Assembly (NCBI GenBank): GCA_947095585.1
Contig: OX352762.1
Location: 120,310,930-120,374,929, forward strand
Reading direction: 5' to 3'
From: Nephrocerus scutellatus
Lineage: Eukaryota > Arthropoda > Insecta > Diptera > Pipunculidae
Length of the DNA: 64,000 bases
Position numbers and translations under genes: made by a program. This document shows positions 11,085 through 22,394 of the stretch, in pieces (position 1 is the stretch's first letter; every line of letters begins with the position of its first letter). A model generated the notes under the pieces. It was not told the origin of the DNA. It saw only the letters and a program-made list of their open reading frames with translations, and did no database searches.

Positions 11085-11670
11085 GGTCAGTCAACAACAG
11101 AATAGGGGGAATAACACAGAATGCATCAGAATTGCAGGTGGCCGTAACTATCTCTGACTGGTGTAAGTGCGATCAAACCTTTACGTGGTGAAGCCGGTAA
11201 TTTTCCTCCAATACAGGAAATGCTGAATAACCGGGCTAGTCCCTTCAAAGTAAGGTTACTACGGAACCCAAAATCAGCCTCGGATGCACTGATCATCGAA
11301 AAAAGCTAAACGATTTAAGAATTTTCTCATGGAACGTATGCTCACTGTGTAGAGCTCTCCCCGTGGGGGTTCCAATTGCGTCTTAACCTATTCGTGGTTG
11401 GGGTGCTGGGCTTTATCACGGGATATTAATAAGCGCCGCGGGTACTTCGAGTATGCTCTTTATGGGCAATATCTTCGTACTTTGCGACCAGAAGTGGGTT
11501 ACTGGTACTTAGAATAACCTTATGTGCGACGGAGCTGGGCGGAGCTGTAAGGAGGGTGTAGACCAGGACTCCCCGAGTTTAGGGATGCAAAAGTGAATGA
11601 CATCGGCTCAAAATCGGGACAGGTAGAGAGATTTTTGGTGGGAGGCCTAGACCGGACCCCGGTATGATGA
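11085..11670 (+). mobile_element. (GAT)n-tailed LINE, internally deleted copy carrying both ends
   Basis: 11085-11360 matches the 5' region of the (GAT)n LINE at 16.0-18.4 kb (AATAGGGGGAATAACACAGA, GCCGTAACTATCTCTGACTGG, then the start of the endonuclease frame near 11320). 11550-11665 matches its 3' end (GACATCGGCTCAAAATCGGG ... ACCCCGGTATGATGATGATT). Endonuclease, RT and thumb are missing. About 190 bp in the middle are unrelated. It is a non-coding deletion derivative comparable to 57.2-57.5 kb. Confidence 0.65.
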
Positions 11671-12169
11671 TGATTTCTACGTAAATTATTGTCAAGCGGG
11701 ATATTTTTTTTTTTTTCTCACGCCAAAGTTTTATAACTTCGAACGCGCATATATAAGTACACGCATCCACTTTTATGATTAGAAGAGGACAACAGAATGT
11801 ATGGAGCAAATTTTGCTCAAAAACCACTCGAAAAATCCACTTCTCTTCTTATAAACTTTCCAAGAAGCTACACTTCCGTTCACTAGATTAGTAGCACATT
11901 ATTTTTGGAGATAAAATTGATACTCGTACTTCTCCAGTTATATGACAGGAATGAAAAAACATATGATGGTAGAAGTAAGTGTAGTTTATGATTAATACAA
12001 AATCAGGTTTTAAAAAATAACGAGAGCAAGATAAAGGTACATTAGAGATCTTTTGCCAAATAAGTCAGAATAGCATGCATTTATATCGGTTCATAGTATT
12101 AGAAGCACCTTAAAAATGAATGGAAAAAATCTGTTTTTGGTTGTTTTTTATGAAAATAGTTTTTTTTTT
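11671..12169. other. Non-coding stretch, nothing recognised
   Basis: AT-rich with a T11 run near 11708 and no open frame with motifs. Confidence 0.4.
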
Positions 12170-13010
12170 GGTATAAAGTCATACTTCAGTCAAATTTTTA
12201 ATAATGAGTATACCGTCAAAAGTTCGATCTTTAATGAAGGGTTAAGTATTCGAGTAAAATCTCATTCCAGGCATGTTTAACGGTATCGATCAGCGCCTCA
12301 TTGATCGTGTTGTTTTCAGCATTCGTAAATTTGGCGTATGAACTACCCATATACATTTTCTATAAAGTTAAGTTTTGTCGAATATGGTGGCCATGGTAAA
12401 TGTTCAACATTTTCAAGGGCACCAAACGATTTAACAATGCGTGCGGTGTATATTGGAGCGTTGTCGTGTTGAAATATTCATGAAAGTAGTCCAAAATTAA
12501 CGGAAAAGTTTATTTCAACACCACTTTGTAGCTATTTTATATCATTTTTGAGCTTTTAACCACTTAGTCAATTGTGCCATAATAAGATTTTACAGCTCAA
12601 ACTAATACGCACCTTCCTCTGCTATGATAGCGCTTTAAAAAGAGTTCCTCTTTTCTTAGATCGTGGGAGGAAAAGTTATAGCCATCCGGTCCATTTAAAT
12701 TTTCATCAGAAAACAATACTTTTTCCCTAGTTATTCAAACTTCCTTTTTATTGCACATCCCAGTGATGAAGTCTTTCGCGAATTGTAGGCGTTTAATATT
12801 TGGCGAATCATTTTGGTTTTTTCTTCAGCTTTAGTTGCTTGAGGTGTTTAGCATACGGATCATACGACGAATTATAGATTTACTGGCAGTAATACCAGCT
12901 TCTTCTCTGACTTTAGCTGTCGAAACAACTGACTTGTCTGACAGTTTTTATTTTTTCCGTTGCTGTATAAGTCGTTGAATCATTTCCTTTGTAATTTTTC
13001 CCGTACACTT
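12170..13010 (-). pseudogene. Tc3/Tc1-like DD34E transposase relic
   Basis: Read on the minus strand, pieces of a Tc1/Tc3-type transposase appear in order. A helix-turn-helix region (VSTAKVREEAGITASKSIIRR) lies near 12880-12930. EKVLFSDEN (first catalytic Asp) with GPDGYN...HDLRKEELFLKR follows near 12630-12725. QHDNAPIYTARIVKSFG (second Asp), then LPWPPYSTKLNFIENVYG with the catalytic Glu, lies near 12350-12480. There are 34 residues between second Asp and Glu, hence DD34E. Usual YSPDLN has become YSTKLN. Stops and frameshifts are many. Inverted repeats were not found. This is a different lineage from the DD41D elements in the same window. Confidence 0.7.
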
Positions 13011-13129
13011 TCGGATCTTTTAAATAATTACCAACTGGAGTGATCATGTTCACTCCGATTGATCTTGTAAGCGATAGACAAGCCTCCGCATGGTAAAAAT
13101 TCCCGATTTAGTTTTGAAGAGGTTTTCTT

Positions 13130-14345
13130 CAACGTTGGCATTACCACTGCGGAGACTTTTTCATTTCTCATTCTTCTGGAGTCGTCCCAAGGAATTGAAA
13201 AACAGCCTTTATCCAGCCCGTTCCTAAAAAAAGCGAAACGTCATCTCTTTCCTCGTACCGACCCATTGCACTAACATCTATACTCTCAAAGGTCATGGAA
13301 CTCCTGATCAATCGTAAGCTTATGCAATACATTGAATCACGTGAAATACTTAGTGACCAGCAGTACGGTTTTCGTAGGCAACGTTCTACAGGAGACCTGA
13401 TGGCTTATCTCACTGAAAAGTGCAAAGAAAGTTGTTGCACTCGATATTTCCAAGGCATTTGACAGAGTCTGAACCGTTCAATCCAGGTCGTATTGGACGG
13501 ATTCAAATCCAATGTTCACCGCATAAACGCCGGTGTTCCTCAAGGCTCTGTTTTATCTCCGACACTCTTTCTGATTTTCATTAATGATCTCATATCCGAC
13601 ACTTTAAATCCAATCCATTCTTTCGCTGATGACAGTACTTTTAGCATTTCATATGACTTCACGCTTTCTGCACGCCCCTCTTTGTTACAAGTGGAACTTG
13701 AACAACAACGTATGTTAAGCTGAAAAGCTCTCAATTCTCGGTATTTGCGTCGCCAAAAATGCTGCGAGATGTTTGGGTTTCCTAAAACGGTGCAAGAAGT
13801 ACTTCACTTCTTCAGATCTGGCTACTATTTACAAGGCGTATATTCGCCCTAAACTTGAATACAACTGTATTGTCTGGGCAGGTGCCCCCAAGACCACATT
13901 GCATCTACTAGACAGAGTTCAGAACCGCGCGTTAAAACTTATTGGTGACGTTTATATCGTGAAAACAATCGAATCGCTTGAACATCGTATGAATTTTTCC
14001 TGCCTGTCACTGTTTTATCGCTTTTTCCACAAGCGGTATTCAAAAGAAATATCCAGATGCCTATTCTCCAACCCATCTGTAATACCCGTGCTTCAGCTCA
14101 CGGGTCCACCATTAAGCCTATCTTCGGACGTACTAACCAATTCAGAGATTCCTTAATTAGCTGCACGATAATTAAATGGAATGATTTGCCTGATTCTGTG
14201 TTTCCGCATTTTTATGATCTGTAGTCGTTTAAGACACGCGTGCATAGACATCTCATCTTTTCCTCTCCCTAATTTCCTAACGCCTACGCTGTGCTAAGCA
14301 TTATAAGGGTGCAAACCCCTTTAGCGTGTGTACATTATAAAAAAA
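13130..14345 (+). mobile_element. Jockey/CR1-like non-LTR retrotransposon, RT to 3' end, deleted
   Basis: Carries QPVPKKSETSSLSSYRPIALTS (RT fingers, about 13,215), QQYGFRRQRSTGDLM, a motif A remnant (VALDISKAFDRV, about 13,437) that is cut short by a deletion, then 13493-13723 with INAGVPQGSVLSPTLFLIFINDL and FADDST (catalytic FADD). 13773-14156 covers the thumb/C terminus (IYKAYIRPKLEYNCIVWAGAPK, RVQNRALKLIGDV). The 3' end is a short AAGGGTGCAAACCCCTTT hairpin and a poly(A) tract at about 14,305-14,345. Two further 3' fragments of this family lie at 54.8-55.6 kb. Clade assignment is by motif style only. Confidence 0.7.
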
Positions 14346-16017
14346 ACATATGTTATTGCCTTTTTTGAGAATTTCAAACAATTTTTTTACCCATTCTTTA
14401 AAAAAATAAACCAAAACCTTTCTTTTTTAGCAAAATAACTTTACATACAGAAAACAATGAACCACCTCACAAACAACGATTGTACTTTGATGGCTTCTTA
14501 TCTTATGAACCAATTTGATAGCATGCCATTCTGACTCATTCAGTTAAAGTTCCATAAAATGAGCGTTCTCTTAAAATTTTGGAATTCGCCATTACATTCA
14601 ACATGAACCACTGTTTCTTTCACTATTTCTCACTGCCATATAACAGGAGAAAGATCACTTTTACTTCTCAAAATTACCTGCTTTTACTATTACTGCTGAA
14701 CCGCAGTGTATATTCTTCGTTTACGCCCAAGAAGAACCATAAATCAGGTGAATTGCACCGAGAGTGTAAACTTCAGCACAACGAAAACTCTTCATCTTAA
14801 ATCCCTTGAACTGTCGTCGTTGCCATCGTCAGTAACTTTAATACTAATTCTTTAAGTACTTGGCTCGTTCGCATACTCTAGACTTCTAATTACAATTTGC
14901 AGAGAATTTAATATTCTCCATAAAGCCGCATATCACACCTATTCCATATACAACATGACACCACATCATCAGTTTAGCCTCCCCTACAGAACAGACAGAC
15001 ACGAACGAGTAGATCCTGTCGTGTTGTTTATAAACCGCAATATGTGCACTGCAACTAAAACAACATGTGCATGACAAACATGTTTCGTATACATATCTTT
15101 TGCATATATATCTTTACGAGAGTATCTGCTGAGCCGATGCAATGAAGTCGCCGTAATTTTGGAAATTATGTTCAAAAATTTAACAGCGATTATTAAAAAC
15201 ACACCAACTAACGAACACTCCAAGTACCAAGAAGATGACTAGAAGGATATTTGGGAATATTTTGTTTTTTCTTCCAAAGTCGGTGGTATAAGTTTAATGA
15301 CGTCGTCAGAAGAACCGACCTACTTGAGTCAAGCGAAATAAGCTGCAGGGGTTTATATAGTGCCCTCATAGTTCGGTTGTGTGGTAAGCGTCGCGTCGGT
15401 TGTAGTAACAAGTTGAAAGGTCAACTCAACCGAAAAGTCATCCCCAAAGGCAGGAGGTGTGATGATCATCGTCATCCTCATCCTTCTCATCATCGTCAGC
15501 GTCGTTACAAAATTTCGTTTTAATAAATTTGTAAACAGATTTGTTAATTCCACCATAAAATGTTGATGAGAATTTTCTTCCCACATTGCGTTGGGAAAAG
15601 GAATTAACAGCAAACAGCGAAGACAACGACGAGGACGCTTTGTTCAAAGGATGGGAAATGAGAGTCATAAAAACGAGCATCAAACGAGCAGCAAACGGAA
15701 AATGAACAAATGGAATGTTGTAATAAACCTCATGTAGACCAAGCACATCGCAAAACTCATCCCCAACCTATACAGGAAGCGTTGACTTAAGACAATACGC
15801 AACAGCAACACGACAACATCTTATTAGGCTTACACGCGTTAACAGGATTTGTACGTGATCTCATTTAGGGATGAACTTTGAAGGGTAATTTGCTGCTGTC
15901 GGTAATTATCGGTATTCAAAGAAGAATTTTTTTTTAGAAAAAGTTTGAATTTTTTGTTGTGCGATAAACGAAGTATGGTGAAGCCGTAGACATTTACGTA
16001 TACGAAACCCAAAATGT
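14346..16017. other. Non-coding stretch
   Basis: No motif-bearing frame. A GATGATCATCGTCATCCTCATCC-like imperfect trinucleotide tract around 15,460-15,500 gives acidic low-complexity frames on the minus strand that I regard as chance. Confidence 0.4.
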
Positions 16018-18375
16018 AATCATTATCATCATATTTAGCTCTACAACCGCGGTCCGGTCCTGGCCTTCCGCAAAAAATCTATCCACTGGTCCCGATTTTG
16101 TGTCGATGTCATCCCGTTTTGCATCCCTAAACTCTGGGCGTTCTGGTCTACGCAATCCTTTCAGCGTAGGCTTAGCCGGCCTCGTTGTCGTGTTCCATAA
16201 ATCCTAACGCAAAGGACTTTCCGAGCTGAATCCTCTTCGCTCATGCGAGCTAGGTGTCCTGCCTACCGGAGACAACCGAGCTTAATTGTCCTCACGCTGT
16301 CGACATCACATTAATGCTCGTAAATCTCATCATAATAGAGTCTCCTTAATTGTCCTTCCTTAAATTCGGGGCCAATAATTCTCCGTAAGACTATTCTCTC
16401 GAACGCAGCTAAGATGTCATATGTAAGTACTGGTATGACTATTTTCTTATATACCAGCAGCATGGATGGTTACGTTCCTGGATTTGAAGAGTCTTGACAG
16501 ACTATAGTAGGCTTTGTTGGCTTTAAGCAAACCTGCGCGTATTTCTGGTGTCATGCTGTTATCGGTTGCTACAGTTACTACACTTACTACGCTACAGATA
16601 GTTAAAGGTATGCACTACTTCAAATTCGCGCTCCACGATTTTAATTGCGGGATCTTTTATAGTTGCAGACGTGGTCACCATGTACTTTGTTTTGCTCTCA
16701 TTTATGTGCAGCCCCCACCGCCCGCTCGATTTGGATAAAAGCTTCCTGCACAGCTCTTAGGTTTATACCAACGATATCAATGTTGTCAGTATCTGAATGG
16801 ATTTATGGAGGGTTGTTCCTCTCGCCGATACGTTAGAGTCTCAGATCACTTTTTCTAACGCCAGGTCAGCCGATTCCCTTGTCAGAGCCCGTTATACATG
16901 TAGAATGTGCTTGATAGTGATCCGGATATTTTTGCTTGGCTAATAACATTGGTCATGGTCAACCTACATAGTCGTGTCACTTTATTTTGGATGCCAAATT
17001 CTCTCATGGCTTTATAGAGTTCTTCTCTGGCTATGCTATCATACGCGGCTTTAAAGTCTATAAAAATATGGTGTAGTGAGTTTTGAAACTCTAGACATTT
17101 TTTCATCACCTTTCTAAGGGTGTAAGTTTTTGATTTGCCTGGCATAAAGCCACACTGATATGGACCACTGATGATTTTATGAGATGAGGCTATACTGTAT
17201 TGAAGATGTAGGAGAAAATCTTACCTGTTACTCAACAATGTTATACCACGATAATAGCTGCATGTTGTGAGATCTCCTTTCTTATATATGGGGCACAGGA
17301 TGCCTCTTCTGGAATCGCTTCTTTGTCCCAGACATGCACTAAAAGTTCATGAATTGCTTGGTGTATTGCGGTACCTTCTGTATTAATCAGCTCCGCTGGG
17401 ATACCATCTAATCCCGGGGCCTTATTATTTTTGAACCGATTTATCGCTCTGCTAATTTCGTCTTTGCTTGTTGGTGACAGCATTTTGTGAACTTCGGTCT
17501 TTGGTGGAGCCTCCGATTCCTCAGTTAGCTGGCCAATTAGCAACTCATGGAAGCACTCTTCCCATCGCTCTATGATGCGATCAGATTACCTCAGAGGTCA
17601 GGAGTCTTTGCAGCATATGCAACGCGATGTATATTGTGGCATACCGCGGATTTTTTGGTAGGTCGTCGCTTTCTGTACTGTTCTAATTCACGGACGAGAT
17701 TCTTCTCCCAGTCTGCTGTCTTTCGTCGGTGAACTGTTTTTTCATATCTTATGAGCTCTTTGTATTTATCTTCGCGTGCCCGCGTTCTATGAGATTATTG
17801 CATTGCTTGATACGCAACATTCCTACGTTCAGTCGCTAGCTTAATTTATTTGTCATCGAACCAGTCGTTCTGATCTCTTCGACCTATGATGGGGTCAGCC
17901 TGCATTTAGGTTGAGTCCTATCGTTTTTGTAAGACACCATTCCCCTTCCACCGCATCTCTTGGATTGCTCTTATGTCAGCATTATATTTGGAAAGTGTAT
18001 CGGTTAGCTGCTGTGCAGATTGAGCTCTATACAATGGGCGTACGTTCCATGAGAAAATTCTAAATCGTTTAGCCGATTTGGTTGCCGTGTTCGTCTTCGT
18101 TCATCTGTGTTTCCGAGGCTGATTTGTGGTTCTGCAATAAAGTTTTTTACGGGCGAGGTTATTGGCCTCGCGCCAACATTACTTAAAAGGGAGTAACTGG
18201 CCCGTTCATTCAGCTTATACTGTATTGGAGGAAAATTGACGGCGGCCACTACTGGAGGTTTGATTGCACTTTCACCAGTCAGAAATAGTTGCGGCCACAC
18301 CTGCAACTCTAATGCATTCGGTGTTGTTCTCCCAATTCTGCTGATAGATGACCCAATAAGTTTAAGGAACATTTT
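16018..18375 (-). mobile_element. (GAT)n-tailed non-LTR retrotransposon, longest copy (5' end to 3' end, endonuclease deleted)
   Basis: Reads on the minus strand from a leader frame near 18,372 to a 3' end at about 16,018 with an ATGATGATAATGATT tail. Order: leader/ORF start (18,004-18,372); a stub of the APE endonuclease (SKYNADIRAIQEMRWKGNG, about 17,980), from which the core is deleted; RT fingers at 17,241-17,543 (FKNNKAPGLDGIPAELI); palm at 16,882-17,145 (IFIDFKAAYDS, motif A intact); thumb (KAYYSLSRLFKSRN, about 16,500); and the C-terminal block. The YADD box is not recognisable. This copy is the guide for recognising eight other fragments in the window. Confidence 0.75.
16882..17543 (-). 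pseudogene. (GAT)n LINE reverse transcriptase, fingers and palm
   Basis: Two minus-strand open pieces. 17,241-17,543 encodes the fingers: TSKDEISRAINRFKNNKAPG then LDGIPAELIN, the KAPGxDGIPAELI block. 16,882-17,145 encodes GKSKTYTLRKVMKKCLEF, then HHIFIDFKAAYDS with the catalytic Asp of motif A, then EFGIQNKVTRLCRLTM. Between them, near 17,150-17,240, the frame is shifted. The next conserved block (RQGDxLSC and YADD) has decayed. It would have primed reverse transcription at the nicked target. It is now inactive. Confidence 0.7.
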
Positions 18376-18429
18376 GGCGGAATAATTTTTTAAATTGGAC
18401 TAGCTTTTCTTTAGCTATCTCCGAAATAG

Positions 18430-19080
18430 ACATTGATTCGGCCATACTTTGTCTTTCTCAGGTTGATTAGGGTGGATTTTGTAGCACTGTGCATGCAATC
18501 CCATGAGAATTTCTTGCATCTTCACTTACTTGCGCTCTAAGTCTAAGTGTAAGTCTGTTGACTACAGCATCGCGTCCATATCAGTGGCTCTTAAAAACCT
18601 AACGATCAAGGGAAAATTCTGTGAATGTTGCTTAGACTGCGAGATCACGTTGTTTCCAATATGGTTTCATTCCTGTCGGATCGCTGCACCGCCTTTGTTA
18701 TTGCAGCTGTCATCCCCTTGCCCTCTGATTTCCTCCAGCGCTAACTGAGTTTGCAATGCCTTGTTAGAACCTCTGTAATGATCCTTCTGCTCAGTTCAAG
18801 TAGTATACAAGTTGGTTTTGTGTTGTTGTTCCGCAGCATTTCTTTCGTATGCCGTAGGACAGTAAGATTTTTCAAAAATTGCAGCTACAGCTGAAATTTC
18901 CATTCCATTACAGTAGAGACATAATTTGTTGTTCTCACTTAATTCTCTTCAGGCCTGCAGTCCTTCACAAGTCTTAACATTACGCGTAATGCTCTGATTG
19001 CTGCTTGGCTGTCCAACAAGTTGACTATTCTCTGCTTCATGTAATTCCATTCCAGAGGTAAGCACATCTTTTGATGTTAT
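18430..19080 (-). pseudogene. Possible LINE RNase H remnant
   Basis: On the minus strand near 18,990-19,040 the sequence VNLLDSQAAIRALRV has the form of the RNase H block with a catalytic Asp. Downstream, near 18,760-18,790, LSRRIITEVLTRHCKLS loosely matches the region that follows RNase H in R1-like LINEs. No other motif is recoverable. It could be chance. Confidence 0.25.
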
Positions 19081-19289
19081 GCGTGGTATTGGTGCTCAAT
19101 TTGATTCCAAAGTTTTTCCTTAAAGTCAACTTTTCGTAACATTTTATCGCATGGCATGCTCAAGAGCTTTTTTATCAAATTCCGAGGTTAACTTTGTTTC
19201 ATTAATAGTAAACCCAATTTTGGATAACGTATTTCGGAAAAGCGGGCAATTTTACGTTCGAATATGATTTTAACTTTATGGTCAGTGCA

Positions 19290-19870
19290 AACCAAGACGG
19301 TCATCTGAAGGTGTCTATATCAGTATGTGTGTCCATTCCTATTTCATTAGCTATGAAAATAAGATTATTAAAATTTCCGCCTCTGGAACTGTTGAAGGAG
19401 CCGTTCCTTTTAAGGTAACTTTCGACTACTTTTACGCGTCTATGCGTACCCTACAAAAAAAAAAATCCAACGGTGTTAAGTCACATGAACTTGGCGGCCA
19501 ATTGACATCACCAAAAAGTGAAATAATGCAGACTTGGATCTTTTCGTGCAAAAAATCCAACGTTGCTCCCGGTGTGTGGCAAGTTTCGCCATCTTGTTAG
19601 AACCACATGACATTCACATCAATATTTTTGATTTGATCCCAAAAGGAATCCGTTATCATGCTCCTATAGCGCTTACCCTTGACTGTTACAGTCATACATA
19701 CACGGCAATTCGGCTTTGGAAAATCAGCATCAAATTCCTGCTGCTCTAAATTCCAATCTGTGTTAATTCTTCTCTGTCCATGGTGGTTAAGCGACCTATT
19801 TCGTTGATGTGTTGTTGCATACTAACATTGAACATTTTAAAATTATATGCCTATTGACAGCTGTTTGAAT
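19290..19870 (-). pseudogene. DD41D transposase relic
   Basis: Minus strand: KRYRSMITDSFWDQ (about 19,640-19,680), then MWF, a stop, and QDGETCHTPGATLDFLH (second catalytic Asp, about 19,560-19,600), then NWPPSSCDLTPLDFF (third Asp, near 19,470-19,510). The spacing between second and third Asp is 41, the same group as the elements at 0-2 kb and 39.2 kb. The N-terminal half including the first Asp is deleted. A run of 11 T codes the broken end of the motif. No terminal repeats identified. Confidence 0.65.
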
Positions 19871-21262
19871 TACAGTGCTACCAATAGAGGAAACTCAAAT
19901 TGGATCACCCTTTATAACATAAAAATTTAAGGAAAGTAGAATGAAACATTGCGTTAAAAACCTCATAGAGGCTTTCCTTATTGTCCATTTTGACTTCCGG
20001 CTCTGTAGAAAATGCAAGCCTGCATATTTACAATTAGATTTTTGTGGGAAAACTTACATCCACGTCTTCCGATTTGAGTTGAGATCTACTTGTACTAAGA
20101 ACCAACAGTAACAAACACTTTGAATTGCTAGTCCAGAAGGATAGATGTTTTCCTTAAGATCTAGAATAAAATGGTAGGCGAAAAGGGTAATATTTTTCTT
20201 GAAAGCATAAGAGCAGCAAAAGCATGCACCTTAGACCCAAAAGAAAGCAGTAAAGCAGAAGAAACCAGAAAATACCTTAGTGTTGCTAATTTGAAAAAAG
20301 GCTTTGTACACAAACTCCTATCCGTTTGCAAAAGAAAAGCCTTACGGAGAATTGTGGTCCCGTATATGTCGGATAGGAAAATTACGTAGCACTTATTACA
20401 TATATAAGATATACAAGCGGTGTTTACATATAGTGTACATAAGTAACCTCGGTTGGCAACAATGTGTCCTTTGAGATTGTTCTGCCTATCTATAGACATC
20501 GTGTAAAATATCTCATCCTATCTACGACTAGGAATTTTCCACAGTACAAGGAAATGACTTCGCCGCTCATAGGAGCATAGCAACCCTGATAATTATTAGG
20601 GTAGAAGTTGATATACACCTCCATCACCACTATCTCCACCTAGTCGTCGGTTCGGCCTTTCCAAGCGTTCATGTAGCAGCAAGGCCGACTACGGCAACAT
20701 GCAACGATTGCAAAAGAGCTCCAATCCGAGAATAGGCGGCAACGGCAGGCGATGACAAACAAACAGAGTCGCTGATTCCCTCTAATTCGCTGCTATAGAG
20801 CAAGTGGCAAGCGAGGGGATTTCCTTTATCCTCCCCCATCATCATTGTTATGTTGTGTATAGTTTGTCATCAGCACAGTCGTCGACGTCGTTATTGTCCT
20901 CCTTGCCATGAACAAGGGGATGGCGCACACACACACCCTCGTAAAAAACTCCTCGCAAATGCGAATCCGAATTAATTGTTCTAAATTTTTTTTTCGGCTA
21001 AATGTCGACCTCGTTTTGCCTTGACATTTTTTGTCTGCATCGTATCGCATCGCATCGCATCGTATTGCATCGCATCGACTATTGCAATCAGAATTTGCAT
21101 ATTTTAGCTCGTCCTTCTTCCAGCCGAAACGACAAATACCCAACGCATAGTATATACTGCTGTTATAGTTCAGTTTTCATATCAGCGATTGCTGTTTTTA
21201 TGTAAGTGGCGTGAGCTTGGGCGCGGCGCTTAATGACAACTACTGGACAGACAAGAAGTCGA
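19871..21262. other. Mostly featureless flank of the LTR element
   Basis: Near 20,325-20,390 a short stretch (AGCCTTACGGAGAATTGTGG) resembles the thumb/C-terminal junction of the (GAT)n LINE at about 51,945. The surrounding 72-codon frame at 20,171-20,389 is otherwise unrecognised. A degenerate (GCATC)n microsatellite lies at about 21,038-21,077. Nothing else seen. Confidence 0.35.
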
Positions 21263-21292
21263 CTTATGTTGTGACCACACACAACTCTTTAG

Positions 21293-21353
21293 ACATGTGC
21301 TACGCACATTTCATAATATCCTTCCTTTCCCAAACATGTGCTATGCACATTTC
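21293..21353 (+). repeat. Pair of ACATGTGCTAYGCACATTTC repeats in U3
   Basis: 20-bp copies at 21,293-21,312 and 21,334-21,353 differ at one base. Each contains the inverted repeat ATGTGC/GCACAT around a 3-bp centre. Also present at +7,263 in the 3' LTR. Dimeric protein binding is possible but unproven. Confidence 0.8.
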
Positions 21354-21363
21354 CTATTTTTTC

Positions 21364-21393
21364 TAATGTTACATTATCCATAATGTAACATTA
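21364..21393. repeat. Perfect palindrome, 14-bp arms, 2-bp spacer, in U3
   Basis: TAATGTTACATTAT and its exact complement flank CC. The same palindrome lies at 28,627-28,656. It could form a cruciform or hairpin, or bind a dimeric factor. Confidence 0.9.
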
Positions 21394-21430
21394 CCCATTT
21401 TTCCAATAACCCAAATCCATTATCCTAAAT

Positions 21431-21555
21431 CCGACGACCCACCGCGGCGTCTACAATTCCTATTATTCTAAATCCGACGACCCACCGCGGCGTCTTCAAT
21501 CTATCCTTTTTTTCCCAAATCCTAAATCGGATACCGACGACCCACCGCGGCGTCT
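21431..21555 (+). repeat. Three identical 22-bp GC-rich motifs in U3
   Basis: CCGACGACCCACCGCGGCGT plus CT occurs at 21,431-21,452, 21,474-21,495 and 21,534-21,555, and three more times in the 3' LTR. It stands out in an AT-rich LTR and has a GACG...CGTC inverted repeat around CCGCGG. Clustered exact copies suggest a protein-binding array, similar in arrangement to insulator or enhancer arrays in other gypsy elements. Confidence 0.9.
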
Positions 21556-21774
21556 ACATTTTCTATTGTCAATTGCATTCTCGCATTCGCTTGTTCGTAC
21601 AACGACTGCGAGAATGGTGATGCGTAAACATGCAGGTCAACAGAACGGTTCAGTTTGACCTGCACTAAAAAATCAAGTCAAAGGCATGGAGGAAGAAATG
21701 GAACGATGGATGAGGCAGTCAATTTCAAACATCCGATTAGGCAAGTTGCCTAGCGGTCAGATCATTAAACACTT

Positions 21775-21781
21775 TATATAA
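21775..21781 (+). promoter_or_regulatory. Probable LTR TATA box
   Basis: TATATAA within CACTTTATATAAACT, 48 bp before the end of the LTR. The counterpart is at 29,038-29,044. Transcription would begin about 25-30 bp downstream, leaving a very short R-U5. Confidence 0.5.
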
Positions 21782-21831
21782 ACTAATCCATCTGTGTTTT
21801 ATTTTTCGATATATTACCACGACCCAACATT

Positions 21832-21850
21832 TGGTGGCAGCGGTGGGATT
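21832..21850 (+). promoter_or_regulatory. Primer-binding site, complementary to tRNA-Leu 3' end
   Basis: TGGTGGCAGCGGTGGGATT begins two bases after the 5' LTR. Its complement, AATCCCACCGCTGCCACCA, matches the acceptor and T-arm end of eukaryotic tRNA-Leu (AAG type) plus CCA, as I recall that sequence, over all 19 bases. It primes minus-strand DNA synthesis. Confidence 0.85.
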
Positions 21851-22118
21851 ACTAGGTAAAGCATCTGCCTAGTATCCCGATTTTTTTTCTTTTTTTTTTA
21901 ATGTTTTTAAACGCGAATTGTGATTAGTGAGACAACAAAATTAAATGTGTGATTGTGTCGTAGTAAAATTTTATAATCCGTGGTTTTTATATATGCGTAA
22001 TTAAAGCTGTTTTTAAATATGCAATGAGCTTTCCATAATTTCTCAACGTTCGAGATTATTTATAACTTTTCACGATGAATAATTTGTGCCGAATTTTTTT
22101 TGAATACAAAGAAAGCAC

Positions 22119-22394
22119 ATGGCAAATACCATGTTTTTCCATAACTACGGAAATCAGAATTACGAAGACAATACTACGCTAAATTCAACCATGATTTGCG
22201 ATCTACCAACCATAACCACATCCGACAAGCTAAAGCAAGCGAGACTGAACACCGATGCAGTAGCTACAGTAATAGCAACAACAATGGCCCGGAAATTCAT
22301 CAATCAATATCATCAATTGTCATCAACATCATTACCAGCATCCAGCACATCACAGAGGGCAACATCCAACAACAACAAAAACATGAATTTGTAA
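22119..22394 (+). CDS. Small open frame in the gypsy leader, unknown
   Basis: An ATG-initiated 91-codon frame upstream of gag, Asn/Ser/Thr-rich, with no recognisable domain. Its stop overlaps a donor-like GTAAGAAT at 22,391, and a pyrimidine-rich tract ending TTTTATGGTAG lies at about 22,828-22,847, ahead of gag. Joining those two sites would not keep the gag frame, so a spliced Gag extension is not supported. It may be chance, an upstream frame affecting gag translation, or an uncharacterised small protein. Confidence 0.3.
   Translation: MANTMFFHNYGNQNYEDNTTLNSTMICDLPTITTSDKLKQARLNTDAVATVIATTMARKFINQYHQLSSTSLPASSTSQRATSNNNKNMNL

Larger units (their letters stand above)
21267..21829 (+). repeat. 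5' LTR (563 bp)
   Basis: Starts TGTTGTGACC and ends GACCCAACA; matches 28,530-29,092 with a constant offset of 7,263, so there are no indels between the LTRs. TATATAA at 21,775-21,781 is a likely promoter box, which makes U3 about 500 bp and R-U5 very short. It contains two copies of an ACATGTGCTAYGCACATTTC motif, a perfect palindrome, and three copies of a 22-bp GC-rich motif. Confidence 0.95.

Noticed and set aside
15353..15746. Acidic minus-strand frames rich in Asp
   Set aside because: Produced by an imperfect trinucleotide repeat; no other coding signal.
21364..21393. LTR palindrome as a transcription terminator
   Set aside because: It is in U3 upstream of the TATA box, has an AT-rich stem, and rho-independent-type terminators are not expected in an animal genome.
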